The position numbers were made by a program, and so were the translations under genes. Shown here piece by piece: positions 1 through 7,190 of a stretch of DNA of 10,870 nucleotides. The notes under the pieces were generated by a model. That model was not told the origin of the DNA. It did no database searches and worked only from the letters and a program-made list of their open reading frames with translations. Within the stretch, counting starts at the first letter, position 1. Each line of letters opens with the position of its first letter. Source of the DNA: DATDPY01 sp964395765. GTDB lineage: Bacteria; Bacteroidota; Bacteroidia; Cytophagales; Cyclobacteriaceae. The stretch spans positions 1 through 10,870 of the forward strand of contig CAYNCU010000152.1 of the NCBI GenBank assembly GCA_964395765.1, in the 5' to 3' direction.

Positions 1-257
1 GCATCCGGATCAAAGGGAGAATTTGTTCCGGGAATATCTTCGATACTCCAATCATGCGGAAGGTCGGTTTTTCTCCAACCGGAATCGTCAAATGAAATTT
101 GTTCTGCCCCTTGCGCACCCCCCCGGTGAAATCGCCAGCCAAAATCAAATAATTGCTTTTCACGAATTCCGGTCGGGGCATTGTACGTAACCGGTGAATC
201 CGTTTTTGCCGGGCTTAAAAAATTCAGGCACAAAAAAATCGGCAATATGTTTTTCAT
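1..257 (-). CDS. Exported glycoside hydrolase family 2 (beta-galactosidase-type), N-terminal fragment
   Basis: Reading leftwards from the ATG at 257, 85 complete codons stay open to the window edge; the C-terminal bulk, including the catalytic domain, is outside. Residues 1 to about 17 form a signal peptide (Lys-Asn, hydrophobic stretch, then SPA before a likely cleavage). After it come FDFGWRFHRG, FDDSGWRKTDLPHDWS and GTNSPFDPDA, the pattern of the GH2 N-terminal sugar-binding (jelly-roll) domain found in Bacteroidota beta-galactosidases. The family hydrolyses terminal beta-linked sugars, and the signal peptide puts this one in the periplasm or beyond. It is divergent from the phosphatase-like gene at 364, with 106 bp of AT-rich sequence between them for two promoters. 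A run of seven C (118-124 on the plus strand) lies in the coding region, but the frame is intact. Exact substrate cannot be told; beta-galactosidase versus other GH2 activity is open. Confidence 0.85.
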   Translation of the reverse strand, partial: MKNILPIFLCLNFLSPAKTDSPVTYNAPTGIREKQLFDFGWRFHRGGAQGAEQISFDDSGWRKTDLPHDWSIEDIPGTNSPFDPD

Positions 258-363
258 GATGCGTATTTTATGATAATTTAATTGTTTCCTGTCATGAATC
301 CATATTTTCAAATTATAAATTGATAATCTTTTATTATAACTTCCGGCATTAAAAGCGGGAACA

Positions 364-1455
364 ATGGTTAAAAAAATCATATTAATTTTATTTGTTTCTT
401 TTACGGCATTTCAAATTTCGGCACAGAAGCTGAGTACAAAAAATATCGTGCTGGTGACCATTGACGGATTTCGCTGGCAGGAAGTTTTTAACGGTGCGGA
501 CTCATCGCTCATGAACCAGCAGATAAATTTTGTAGATCCGACAGGAATTAAAAATCATTTCTGGGATGACGACACCATAAAAAGGCGGAAGATCCTGCTC
601 CCTTTCATCTGGGGTGTTATTGGTACAAGGGGCCAGATTTACGGTAACCGGAAATATAATAATGATGTGAATGTTTCCAACGGCTATTGGTTTTCATATC
701 CCGGGTATAATGAATTATTATCAGGCCATCCCGATGATAAAAGGATCAATTCCAATCAGAAAATCCTGAATCCGAATTCTACGGTCCTGGATTTTTTCAA
801 CGATCAGAGAGGTTACCGCGACCGTATCGCAGTGTTTGCCAGTTGGGATTGTTTTCCTTATATCGTGAATGCAAGAAGAAACGGAATATTCGTTAACGCC
901 GGAAATGTAAAGGCCTTCGGTAATAAGCTAACAGATAATGAGAAATTGCTGGATAAGCTGATGCCGTCAATTCCGGATCCTTTAAATGATGTCAGGCTGG
1001 ATGCTTTTACTTTTTACTATGGCCTGGAATACATGAAAAAAACAAGACCGAGAATTATGTATTTTGCTTTTGATGAGACAGATGACTTTGCCCACAAGGG
1101 TGAATATGGTGTTTATTTGAATTCCGCTCACAGTATTGACGGTTTTCTGGGTGAACTCTGGCAGTACATACAGTCCGAACCATTTTACCATCAATCTACA
1201 ACACTGATCATTACTGCCGATCATGGACGGGGTCAGACCAGTGATGAATGGAAATCACACGGAAAAGATGTGCCAGGATCCGATCAGGACTGGTTAGCCA
1301 TCATCGGGCCAGATACACCGCGAGTAGGTGAAGAAAAATCATCCGGCCAGATTTACCTTAACCAGGTAGCGAAGACCATGGCAGCCTTACTGGGTATGGA
1401 TTACGAGGATAGCGGGACCGCAGGCAAGGTGATAGAAAGTGTTTTTAAAAAATAA
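364..1455 (+). CDS. Exported alkaline-phosphatase-superfamily hydrolase (phosphodiesterase/phosphatase-like)
   Basis: A 363-residue protein with a signal peptide (residues 1-20, cleavage likely after ISA before Q21), so probably periplasmic. The metal-binding skeleton of the alkaline phosphatase / nucleotide pyrophosphatase fold is visible: D34 in VTIDGFRW, a nucleophile position at S111 in FSYPGYNELLSG, D240 and H244 in DETDDFAH, D286-H287 in TADHGRG, and H299 in KSHG followed by the WLAIIGP strand. By alignment from memory with nucleotide pyrophosphatases, S111 falls where they carry Thr, which is my inference. Members of the superfamily hydrolyse phosphate mono- or diesters, or sulfate esters, using two metals; related Bacteroidota proteins are often named phosphoglyceromutase or sulfatase without biochemical proof. 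It stands alone, with its own upstream region shared with the divergent GH2 gene. Proximity to the pst genes suggests a role in phosphate scavenging, unproven. Confidence 0.85.
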   Translation: MVKKIILILFVSFTAFQISAQKLSTKNIVLVTIDGFRWQEVFNGADSSLMNQQINFVDPTGIKNHFWDDDTIKRRKILLPFIWGVIGTRGQIYGNRKYNNDVNVSNGYWFSYPGYNELLSGHPDDKRINSNQKILNPNSTVLDFFNDQRGYRDRIAVFASWDCFPYIVNARRNGIFVNAGNVKAFGNKLTDNEKLLDKLMPSIPDPLNDVRLDAFTFYYGLEYMKKTRPRIMYFAFDETDDFAHKGEYGVYLNSAHSIDGFLGELWQYIQSEPFYHQSTTLIITADHGRGQTSDEWKSHGKDVPGSDQDWLAIIGPDTPRVGEEKSSGQIYLNQVAKTMAALLGMDYEDSGTAGKVIESVFKK

Positions 1456-1488
1456 GCCGGCACCTGTCTTAGATTTCCGGTAAAATGG

Positions 1489-1508
1489 TTTAACAATTTT
1501 TAACGATT
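1489..1508. repeat. Tandem 10-bp direct repeat upstream of the MoxR gene
   Basis: TTTAACAATT is followed immediately by TTTAACGATT, identical at 9 of 10 positions. The 10-bp period would place both TTTAAC cores on the same helix face, as in two-half-site response-regulator operators. It lies 33 bp after the phosphatase-like stop codon and about 150 bp before the MoxR start. In AT-rich DNA a chance repeat is quite possible. Confidence 0.35.
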
Positions 1509-1523
1509 GAAGTAATTCGTTAA
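1500..1523. repeat. Inverted repeat after the phosphatase-like gene
   Basis: TTAACGA (1500-1506) pairs perfectly with TCGTTAA (1517-1523) around a 10-base loop. No T-tract follows directly, so it is a poor fit to an intrinsic terminator of the upstream gene. It overlaps the tandem TTTAAC repeat, which makes an operator a fair alternative. Confidence 0.35.
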
Positions 1524-1626
1524 TAATATTGTATTTACCCTGCTTAATCTCACAAGTTTTTTTGACGGAATATAAATCATTTGCCTCCTCCGGGCTGAAC
1601 CGGAAATTATTTTCCCGAAAAATTGT

Positions 1627-1634
1627 TTACTTTG
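1627..1634 (+). promoter_or_regulatory. Possible -7 element for the MoxR gene
   Basis: TTACTTTG differs at one defined position from the Bacteroidota -7 consensus TAnnTTTG and lies 24 bp before the ATG, a usual distance. No TTG-type -33 element is visible at 19-21 bp upstream, so the call is weak. Confidence 0.35.
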
Positions 1635-1658
1635 GCATCCGTTTTATAAAGAAAAACC

Positions 1659-2636
1659 ATGGATGAAGGACTAAATAAAGAATACCTTGATAAAATCAAA
1701 TCGGTAATTGCAGAGGTCGCCAAAATTGTTGTCGGTCAGGATTATATGATCAATCGTTTGCTGATCGGGCTTTTCACCCAGGGCCACATATTACTGGAAG
1801 GAGTTCCGGGCCTCGCTAAAACTTTAACAGTAAATACACTGGCAAGGGTGCTTCATCTCGACTTCCACAGGGTTCAGTTTACCCCCGACCTGCTGCCGGC
1901 CGATCTTATCGGTACCATGATCTATAACCAGCAGAAATCGGATTTCGAAGTAAAAAAAGGCCCGATTTTCGCCAATATGATTTTAGCGGATGAAGTGAAC
2001 AGATCCCCCGCAAAAGTACAATCAGCTTTGCTGGAAGCCATGCAGGAAAAACAAGTTACCATTGGCGAAACCACTTATAAGCTCGACAGGCCCTTCCTGG
2101 TAATGGCTACCCAGAACCCGATCGACCAGGAAGGTACTTATCCTTTGCCTGAAGCCCAGGTCGACCGCTTTATGATGAAAGTTTTTGTCGATTATCCGGG
2201 TAAAGAAGAAGAGCTTGAAATCATGCGGCGTATGTCCAACATGAATTTCGAGGATCACTTGGACACTATCCTGACGAAAGAAGATATCTTTAATATAAAA
2301 AATGATATCAACAAGGTGAGAGTTTCAGAACCTATTGAAAAATACATTGTTGAATTGGTATTTGCTTCGCGGAATGCACAGGATTACGGCTTGAAGGAAG
2401 AATCCGCCTATATCCAGTTCGGGGCTTCCCCCAGGGCTTCCATATTTTTAAATCTCGCGGCGAAGGCAATTGCTTATTTTGATAACCGGGATTATGTATT
2501 GCCTGAAGATATTAAAGAAGTTGCTCCCGATATATTAAACCACAGGATCATCCTTAATTACGAGGCAGAGGCGGATAACGTGAATACAAAGCAAATCGTA
2601 GAGAAGATCCTTAAAAAAGTGCCGATCACGAAATGA
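1659..2636 (+). CDS. MoxR-family AAA+ ATPase
   Basis: A 325-residue cytoplasmic ATPase of usual family length. Walker A is GVPGLAKT (residues 48-55), Walker B MILADE (107-112, with D111 and E112), sensor 1 MATQNP (149-154), the arginine-finger region VDRF (168-171), and sensor 2 GASPRAS (255-261) in the C-terminal lid. MoxR proteins act as chaperone-like ATPases that help mature or activate partner proteins, usually together with DUF58 and von Willebrand A-domain proteins encoded downstream. Here no partner follows: the next gene, phoU, is convergent and ends 75 bp away, and the upstream neighbour is an exported hydrolase. The partner must therefore be encoded elsewhere, or this copy serves another system. 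The start is the ATG at 1659, with an A-rich leader (AAAGAAAAACC) and no Shine-Dalgarno motif. Confidence 0.93.
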   Translation: MDEGLNKEYLDKIKSVIAEVAKIVVGQDYMINRLLIGLFTQGHILLEGVPGLAKTLTVNTLARVLHLDFHRVQFTPDLLPADLIGTMIYNQQKSDFEVKKGPIFANMILADEVNRSPAKVQSALLEAMQEKQVTIGETTYKLDRPFLVMATQNPIDQEGTYPLPEAQVDRFMMKVFVDYPGKEEELEIMRRMSNMNFEDHLDTILTKEDIFNIKNDINKVRVSEPIEKYIVELVFASRNAQDYGLKEESAYIQFGASPRASIFLNLAAKAIAYFDNRDYVLPEDIKEVAPDILNHRIILNYEAEADNVNTKQIVEKILKKVPITK

Positions 2637-2686
2637 CCGTTTAGGGGTATGTAATCTTTTCCCAACGTCGTTTACCTTCAAACAGG

Positions 2687-2720
2687 AATAACAGATTTTT
2701 AAAATTGGTTATTATTTTTT
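2687..2720 (+). terminator. Weak hairpin with T-run between convergent MoxR gene and phoU
   Basis: AATAAC (2687-2692) pairs with GTTATT (2708-2713) around a 15-base AT-rich loop, followed by a run of six T (2715-2720). It sits where the MoxR transcript should end and overlaps the last codons of the opposing phoU gene. The stem has only one G-C pair, so it would be a weak terminator at best. Confidence 0.25.
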
Positions 2721-3389
2721 CAGGCCCAATTCCTTTTTCCTGTGTTTGAGGACCTGGGCTTCAATATAAAAAATTATTTCCTCGGAAATGTTTTTAGTCT
2801 GATCCCCGACCCTTTCAAGTTTGTGAATGATTGAAAGGAGATTCAGGTAGTTAATAACTGATTCAGGCTTTTTGGAAATCAAGCCTGCAATTATCGTATT
2901 GGCATTTTTATTAAACTTGTCAAGTTTTACATCACGTTTGAAAATATCCTTGGCCGCCTTAACGTCCTCTTTTTCAAAGGCCTCAAGCGCTTCGGTAAGC
3001 ATGTTGACCGCGGTTTCGAACATTACCGGGAGCTTGGATTCCTTGAGTTCCCTTTTTTTGAACTTGCCTTCCGAGTCATTCACGAATTTCACAATAGACT
3101 TGGCATAATCTCCTATCCGTTCAAGATTGTAGGTTATTTTAAGTACCGCCAGTAAAAATCGAAGATCGTTGGCGACCGGGGTCTGGAGGGCGAGAATATT
3201 TTCGCAATCCATGTTGATCTTGAGTTCATAGGCATCCACCCGTTTTTCATTAGCCAGGACTTCCGAAGCTAATTCCTTGTCGTTCTTCAGCAACACTTCA
3301 CTGGATTCCACAATCTGATCGATAACCAGATTCCACATTTCTATCAGGGTAGATTTCAGGTAGCTCAGTTCAGAGGTCAGATGAGTCAT
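2712..3389 (-). CDS. phoU: PhoU phosphate-signalling protein
   Basis: A 225-residue, all-helical protein made of the two PhoU repeats. The paired metal-binding signatures are LERIGDYAKSI at residues 89-99 and LERVGDQTKNI at 191-201, and PVANDLRF (71-78) is also typical of the first repeat. PhoU is a cytoplasmic peripheral protein that restrains the Pst transporter and, where a PhoR kinase is present, passes on the phosphate-replete state. It is the last gene of the block, 65 bp after pstB, whereas the other inner-membrane genes overlap. That gap holds a short palindrome and could hold a processing site or minor promoter. No PhoR or PhoB is visible in the window. Start is the ATG at 3389. Confidence 0.95.
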   Translation of the reverse strand: MTHLTSELSYLKSTLIEMWNLVIDQIVESSEVLLKNDKELASEVLANEKRVDAYELKINMDCENILALQTPVANDLRFLLAVLKITYNLERIGDYAKSIVKFVNDSEGKFKKRELKESKLPVMFETAVNMLTEALEAFEKEDVKAAKDIFKRDVKLDKFNKNANTIIAGLISKKPESVINYLNLLSIIHKLERVGDQTKNISEEIIFYIEAQVLKHRKKELGLKK

Positions 3390-3428
3390 GTCGTATATGG
3401 ATTTTCGATTGCTATTGGTAATATAGTA

Positions 3429-3443
3429 AATGAATTATTCATT
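3429..3443. repeat. 15-bp palindrome in the pstB-phoU gap
   Basis: AATGAAT, one central T, then ATTCATT: 7-bp arms that match perfectly. It lies between the pstB stop and the phoU start. It is too short and AT-rich to be a convincing terminator; an operator or chance are both possible. Confidence 0.3.
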
Positions 3444-3454
3444 GGAAACAAATC

Positions 3455-4213
3455 TCAGCCAAATCTCCCGGTAACATAATTTTGCGTTTCAATGTCCTTA
3501 GGATTTGTGAAGATTGTTTTGGTTTCGTCATATTCCTTCAGTTCCCCCAGGTAAAAGAAGGCGGTATAATCACTGATCCTGGCCGCCTGCTGCATGTTAT
3601 GGGTAACGATAATAATTGAATAGTTGTTTTTGAATTCAAGGAGCAATTCTTCGATTTTCGAAGTGGAAATCGGGTCGAGGGCGGAAGTAGGTTCATCGAG
3701 CAAAAGGACCTCCGGTTTCATGGCCAGTGATCTGGCAATGCATAAACGCTGCTGCTGGCCGCCGGAAAGAAAAGTTCCCCTTTTATGCAGGTTGTCTTTT
3801 ACTTCATTCCATAATGCGGCTTTGTTCAGCGATTCCTCCACCAACTCATCCTTTTCCATCTTTGAAAGTTTGTAACCGTTTAATGTATATCCTGATAATA
3901 CATTCTGGTAAATACTCATGGTATTAAAAGGATTGGGCCGCTGAAATACCATCCCGATTCGTCTTCTTAGCAGGGTGGGATTCAAGGTATAAACATCTTC
4001 ATCCTCCAGCAGGATGGTTCCTTCAATGCTGGCATTTTCCGTGAGCTCATGCATGCGGTTGATGCAGCGAATAAAAGTTGATTTGCCGCATCCGGAAGGT
4101 CCCATTATGGCCGTGATCCTGTGCTTCGGGATTTCAATATTTACATTTTTAAGCACATGAGATTTCCCAAAAAAAGCATTGAAATCAATCGTTTTTAGAA
4201 TTGCACCTTCCAT
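3455..4213 (-). CDS. pstB: Phosphate ABC transporter ATP-binding protein PstB
   Basis: A 252-residue ABC ATPase that powers phosphate import through PstC/PstA. Visible motifs are Walker A GPSGCGKS (38-45), Q-loop VFQRPNPF (Q91), signature LSGGQQQR (149-156), Walker B LLLDEP (D173, E174), D-loop SALD (177-180) and H-loop H205 in VTHNM. QRPNPF after the Q-loop and the RCINRMHEL stretch are characteristic of PstB rather than other ABC ATPases, and the length is normal. The ATG at 4213 lies inside the end of pstA (19-bp overlap), indicating translational coupling and equal expression with the permease. The ATPase is soluble and docks on the cytoplasmic face. Confidence 0.97.
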   Translation of the reverse strand: MEGAILKTIDFNAFFGKSHVLKNVNIEIPKHRITAIMGPSGCGKSTFIRCINRMHELTENASIEGTILLEDEDVYTLNPTLLRRRIGMVFQRPNPFNTMSIYQNVLSGYTLNGYKLSKMEKDELVEESLNKAALWNEVKDNLHKRGTFLSGGQQQRLCIARSLAMKPEVLLLDEPTSALDPISTSKIEELLLEFKNNYSIIIVTHNMQQAARISDYTAFFYLGELKEYDETKTIFTNPKDIETQNYVTGRFG

Positions 4214-5040
4214 TTTTTCTCAGCGAGTTTTGTTAAGATATTAAGGATCAGTACGATCATTACAAGAATAAAGGATGCTCCCCAGGCCAGTTTGTGCCAA
4301 TCGTCATAAGGACTGATCGCATAATTGAATATGATCAGGGGGAGACTTGCGATGGGTTTGAATATATTCCAGTTAAGGAAGGGGTTGCCGAATGCTGTAA
4401 ATAACAGCGGGGCGGTTTCCCCGGCTACCCTGGCTACCCCGAGTATTATTCCGTTCAGGATACCGCTAAGCCCGGCCGGTAATATTACCGATATCATCGT
4501 CCGGTAATAGGGAACTCCCAATGACAGGGATGCTTCCTTCAGTGACTGCGGGACAAGTTTCAGGGTTTCTTCAGTTGATTTTATGATCGAAGGCAACATC
4601 ATGAAAGCAAGCGCCATGCTACCTGAAAATGCCGAGAACTTGCCGAATGGTTTGACCAGCCATAGGTATATAATGATACCAATGACGATCGACGGAATTC
4701 CCTGGAGTACATCCACGCCCAGGTGAGCGATTTTGTAGATCCTCGAATCGGAATTTTCACTGAAATACATACCGGTAGCAATGCCGACAGGTGTGGCAAT
4801 TAAGGTAGCGACAAGGATCAGCAACAGACTTCCAATGATGGCATTGTAAACACCTCCTCCGGTTTCGCCGACCGGCTTGGGGAGGCTTATGAAAAAATTC
4901 CAGTTTATTACGGAAATGCCCTGGCGAATAATATAAACCAGGATAGCGATCAGTGGCGTAATGGTAATAATGGTAAGCGCTATTACCATCAACTTGAATA
5001 ATAGATTCTTCCCGTTACGATATCCGAATTGTCCGTTCAT
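4195..5040 (-). CDS. pstA: Phosphate ABC transporter permease PstA
   Basis: A 281-residue inner-membrane protein with about six hydrophobic helices (first at roughly 14-36, last at roughly 255-270). The binding-protein-dependent transport domain shows GGGVYNAIIGS (61-71) and an EAA-type cytoplasmic loop, EASLSLGVPYYRTMISVILPAG at 169-190 with its conserved Gly, which docks on PstB. GVARVAGETAPLLFTA (201-216) is the PstA-specific conserved stretch. It pairs with PstC to form the phosphate channel. The start ATG shares an ATGA overlap with the pstC stop, and its 3' end overlaps pstB by 19 bp, so pstC, pstA and pstB should be translated as a coupled set. Confidence 0.96.
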   Translation of the reverse strand: MNGQFGYRNGKNLLFKLMVIALTIITITPLIAILVYIIRQGISVINWNFFISLPKPVGETGGGVYNAIIGSLLLILVATLIATPVGIATGMYFSENSDSRIYKIAHLGVDVLQGIPSIVIGIIIYLWLVKPFGKFSAFSGSMALAFMMLPSIIKSTEETLKLVPQSLKEASLSLGVPYYRTMISVILPAGLSGILNGIILGVARVAGETAPLLFTAFGNPFLNWNIFKPIASLPLIIFNYAISPYDDWHKLAWGASFILVMIVLILNILTKLAEKKWKVQF

Positions 5041-5933
5041 TGCACTTCAAATCGTTTTATGATTTTTACTCCGATAAAATTGATGATCGTCGTTACAACA
5101 AACAATAAGAGCCCTATTTCTATTAAAGCAGAAAAATAAACCGTACCGGTTGCTTCGGTAAACTGGTTGGCGATTACACTCGCCATGGTATCTCCCGTTT
5201 CGAATATACTTTTCGGAATTGATTGGGTATTACCAATCAGCATGGTTACTGCCATGGTTTCGCCCAGCGCCCGGCCCAGGGCCAGCAGTACGCCGGCTGA
5301 GATTCCGGACCTGGCGTAGGGGATTACAACATATTTGATCACTTCAAACCGGGTGGCTCCCAATGAATAAGCTGCTTCTTTAAGTTCGGTCGGTACCATG
5401 GATATCACTAGCCGGATCAGGGAAGCCGAGTAGGGAATAATCATTAATGAAAGGATCAAGGAAGCCGCCAGTATCCCGACACCATAGGGCGGCACACCGA
5501 CCTTCATCTCAATCGACCTTATGAATGGAACGATTGTGAAAATCCCCCAGAATCCGAGAATAACCGATGGAATTCCGGCCAGTAGTTCTATGGCATTCTT
5601 TATAATGGCACTGAACCATCCTTTTGGGAAAAATTCACCTAAAAAAAGTCCGATCGCCAGTGCAAAAGGAGTTGAAAGAAGGATGGCAATAGCAGAGGTA
5701 ACCAAAGTACCGGTCAGGAACGGTAATGCACCGAATTCCTCCGAAACCGGGTCCCAAACCTTACCATAGATGAATTTTATGCCAAGGGCTTTTATAGAAG
5801 GCATGGAAGAGAGAAGGAGTGTGAGGAAAATTGATAATAAAAGTATTATGATCAGGATAGCCGATAGGGTGAGGGCCTTTCTGAAAATGGATTCCCGTAG
5901 GGTTAAGCCTGTTTCAATTTTGCCCTTTTTCAA
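5037..5933 (-). CDS. pstC: Phosphate ABC transporter permease PstC, TTG start
   Basis: A 298-residue inner-membrane permease with a first helix at about 20-42 and the transport domain from about 75 onwards. Conserved stretches are ELLAGIPSVILGFWG (116-130), the EAA loop EAAYSLGATRFEVIKYVVIPYA (186-207), and GRALGETMAVTMLIG (220-234), typical of PstC. It forms the phosphate channel with PstA. The start is unusual: the only sensible initiation codon is TTG at 5933. No ATG or GTG occurs upstream before the in-frame stop at 5961-5963, and the first ATG downstream is codon 44, which would remove the first membrane helix. A TTG start should lower translation. The gene begins 36 bp downstream of the strong hairpin that separates it from pstS. 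Confidence 0.95.
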   Translation of the reverse strand: MKKGKIETGLTLRESIFRKALTLSAILIIILLLSIFLTLLLSSMPSIKALGIKFIYGKVWDPVSEEFGALPFLTGTLVTSAIAILLSTPFALAIGLFLGEFFPKGWFSAIIKNAIELLAGIPSVILGFWGIFTIVPFIRSIEMKVGVPPYGVGILAASLILSLMIIPYSASLIRLVISMVPTELKEAAYSLGATRFEVIKYVVIPYARSGISAGVLLALGRALGETMAVTMLIGNTQSIPKSIFETGDTMASVIANQFTEATGTVYFSALIEIGLLLFVVTTIINFIGVKIIKRFEVQ

Positions 5934-5969
5934 TTTATGGAATATTAATAATGACCAATTTTAAAATTA

Positions 5970-6015
5970 ATAAAAACCATTGAAGTCATGATAAAACGCC
6001 TTCAATGGTTTTTAT
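5970..6015. terminator. Perfect 16-bp hairpin between pstS and pstC (partial terminator or processing site)
   Basis: ATAAAAACCATTGAAG (5970-5985) and CTTCAATGGTTTTTAT (6000-6015) are exact reverse complements around a 14-base loop. Read in the operon direction (minus), the stem closes with GGTTTTTATTAATTTT, the form of an intrinsic terminator. In the plus direction the T-run is shorter, GGTTTTTATG. It starts 74 bp after the pstS stop and ends 36 bp before pstC. A terminator or 3'-end-stabilising stem here would leave much more pstS than pstCAB mRNA, as suits a binding protein needed in excess. A 12-bp palindrome AATTTTAAAATT (5957-5968) lies directly beside it. Confidence 0.8.
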
Positions 6016-6089
6016 GTGGACGGGGGGAAGGTAATAATTTTTTTTGTCAAATTAAATTATGAAAACCCCGCTATAAATGCTGAATTCTT

Positions 6090-7151
6090 CTACATCAAAG
6101 GCTTGCTGTTAAAATTTACAAGTTTCAACCGGTTTTCTGCTGCCTGTGCGGCTTCTTTAGGCAACGGGGCATACAACAGGGGCTCTGCATACTGTTGCCC
6201 GGAATTGATCATCCAGTTCACCAGCTGTACTGTCCCTTTTGCTTTAGCTTCAGACCGGCTTCCGTACGCCTGGTTCTGATAAAGTAAAATATAGGTAAAA
6301 CTTGTGATCGGATATCCGTCTTTAGCCTCCGTATCGGTTAATGATACCCTTAGATCTTCCGGTAATTTTACCGCGGCGGATGCACTGATCGACTGGAGCG
6401 TGGCTTCAATAAAAACGCCTGATTTATTTTTAACAATGGCGGAAGGTATTTTATTCTGGATAACATAAGCAAGTTCAACGTATCCGATACTGCCGGGTAT
6501 CTGTTTTATCATTCCACCAACTCCTTCATTCCCTTTGGCGCCGATACCGACCGGCCAGGAAAGAGCCTTGCCCTTTCCCGGTCGTTCCTTCCAGGTGCTG
6601 CTGACCTTGCTCAGGTAATCGGAAAAAACATATGTAGTACCGCTTCCGTCGGACCGGTGAACAACCGTAATGGCCATTCCGGGAAGATTGGCGGATGGAT
6701 TCAATGCAGTTAACCTGGGATCATTCCATTTTTTAATTTTCCCAAGGAAAATATCGGCAATTACATCCGAAGTCAGTTTTAATTTGGGGCTCCCGGGTAG
6801 ATTATAGGTGATCATAACGGCTCCCAGGCAGGTAGGGACATGTATTACGGGTCCTGGCATGCTTTTCATCTCATCGTCACTGAGCGGCGCATCCGAAGCT
6901 CCGAAATCAACTGTTTTGTTTTGCAATTGCTTAATGCCTCCTCCTGAACCGATGGATTGATAATTTACCTGTACCCCGTTAAGCTTGTGGTATTCATCGA
7001 ACATTTTCGAATAAAGCGGATAGGGAAAAGTCGCCCCCGCGCCAATCAATTCACTTGCACTTCCCTGTGCAAAAACAGGATGATGGATGCCGGCTACACT
7101 GAACAACGACACCACCATGATTCCAAATAATGTTTTTTTAAATGTATTCAT
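6090..7151 (-). CDS. pstS: Periplasmic phosphate-binding protein PstS
   Basis: A 353-residue exported binding protein that captures phosphate for PstCAB. Residues 1-28 form a signal peptide with cleavage likely after VFA (A28) before Q29; there is no lipobox cysteine, so it is probably soluble rather than a lipoprotein. Phosphate-contact regions of the family are visible: GAGATFPYPLY (38-48), SIGSGGG (67-73), GASDAPL with D87 (84-90), and HRSDGSGTT (165-173), which carries the Arg, Asp and Ser/Thr equivalents of the known binding site. Length is usual for PstS. It lies 39 bp downstream of the porin gene, with no terminator between, and upstream of the 16-bp hairpin. The C-terminal region after about residue 310, with PLLYAPLPKEAAQAAE, is the usual PstS tail. 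Confidence 0.96.
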   Translation of the reverse strand: MNTFKKTLFGIMVVSLFSVAGIHHPVFAQGSASELIGAGATFPYPLYSKMFDEYHKLNGVQVNYQSIGSGGGIKQLQNKTVDFGASDAPLSDDEMKSMPGPVIHVPTCLGAVMITYNLPGSPKLKLTSDVIADIFLGKIKKWNDPRLTALNPSANLPGMAITVVHRSDGSGTTYVFSDYLSKVSSTWKERPGKGKALSWPVGIGAKGNEGVGGMIKQIPGSIGYVELAYVIQNKIPSAIVKNKSGVFIEATLQSISASAAVKLPEDLRVSLTDTEAKDGYPITSFTYILLYQNQAYGSRSEAKAKGTVQLVNWMINSGQQYAEPLLYAPLPKEAAQAAENRLKLVNFNSKPLM

Positions 7152-7190
7152 CTTAAGTAATATATAATGTTTGATTCGGTTAATTAATAA

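Noticed and set aside
118..124. Run of seven C in the GH2 gene as a phase-variation tract or frameshift
   Set aside because: The frame is intact and reads the conserved GH2 sequence on both sides; seven bases is short for phase variation.
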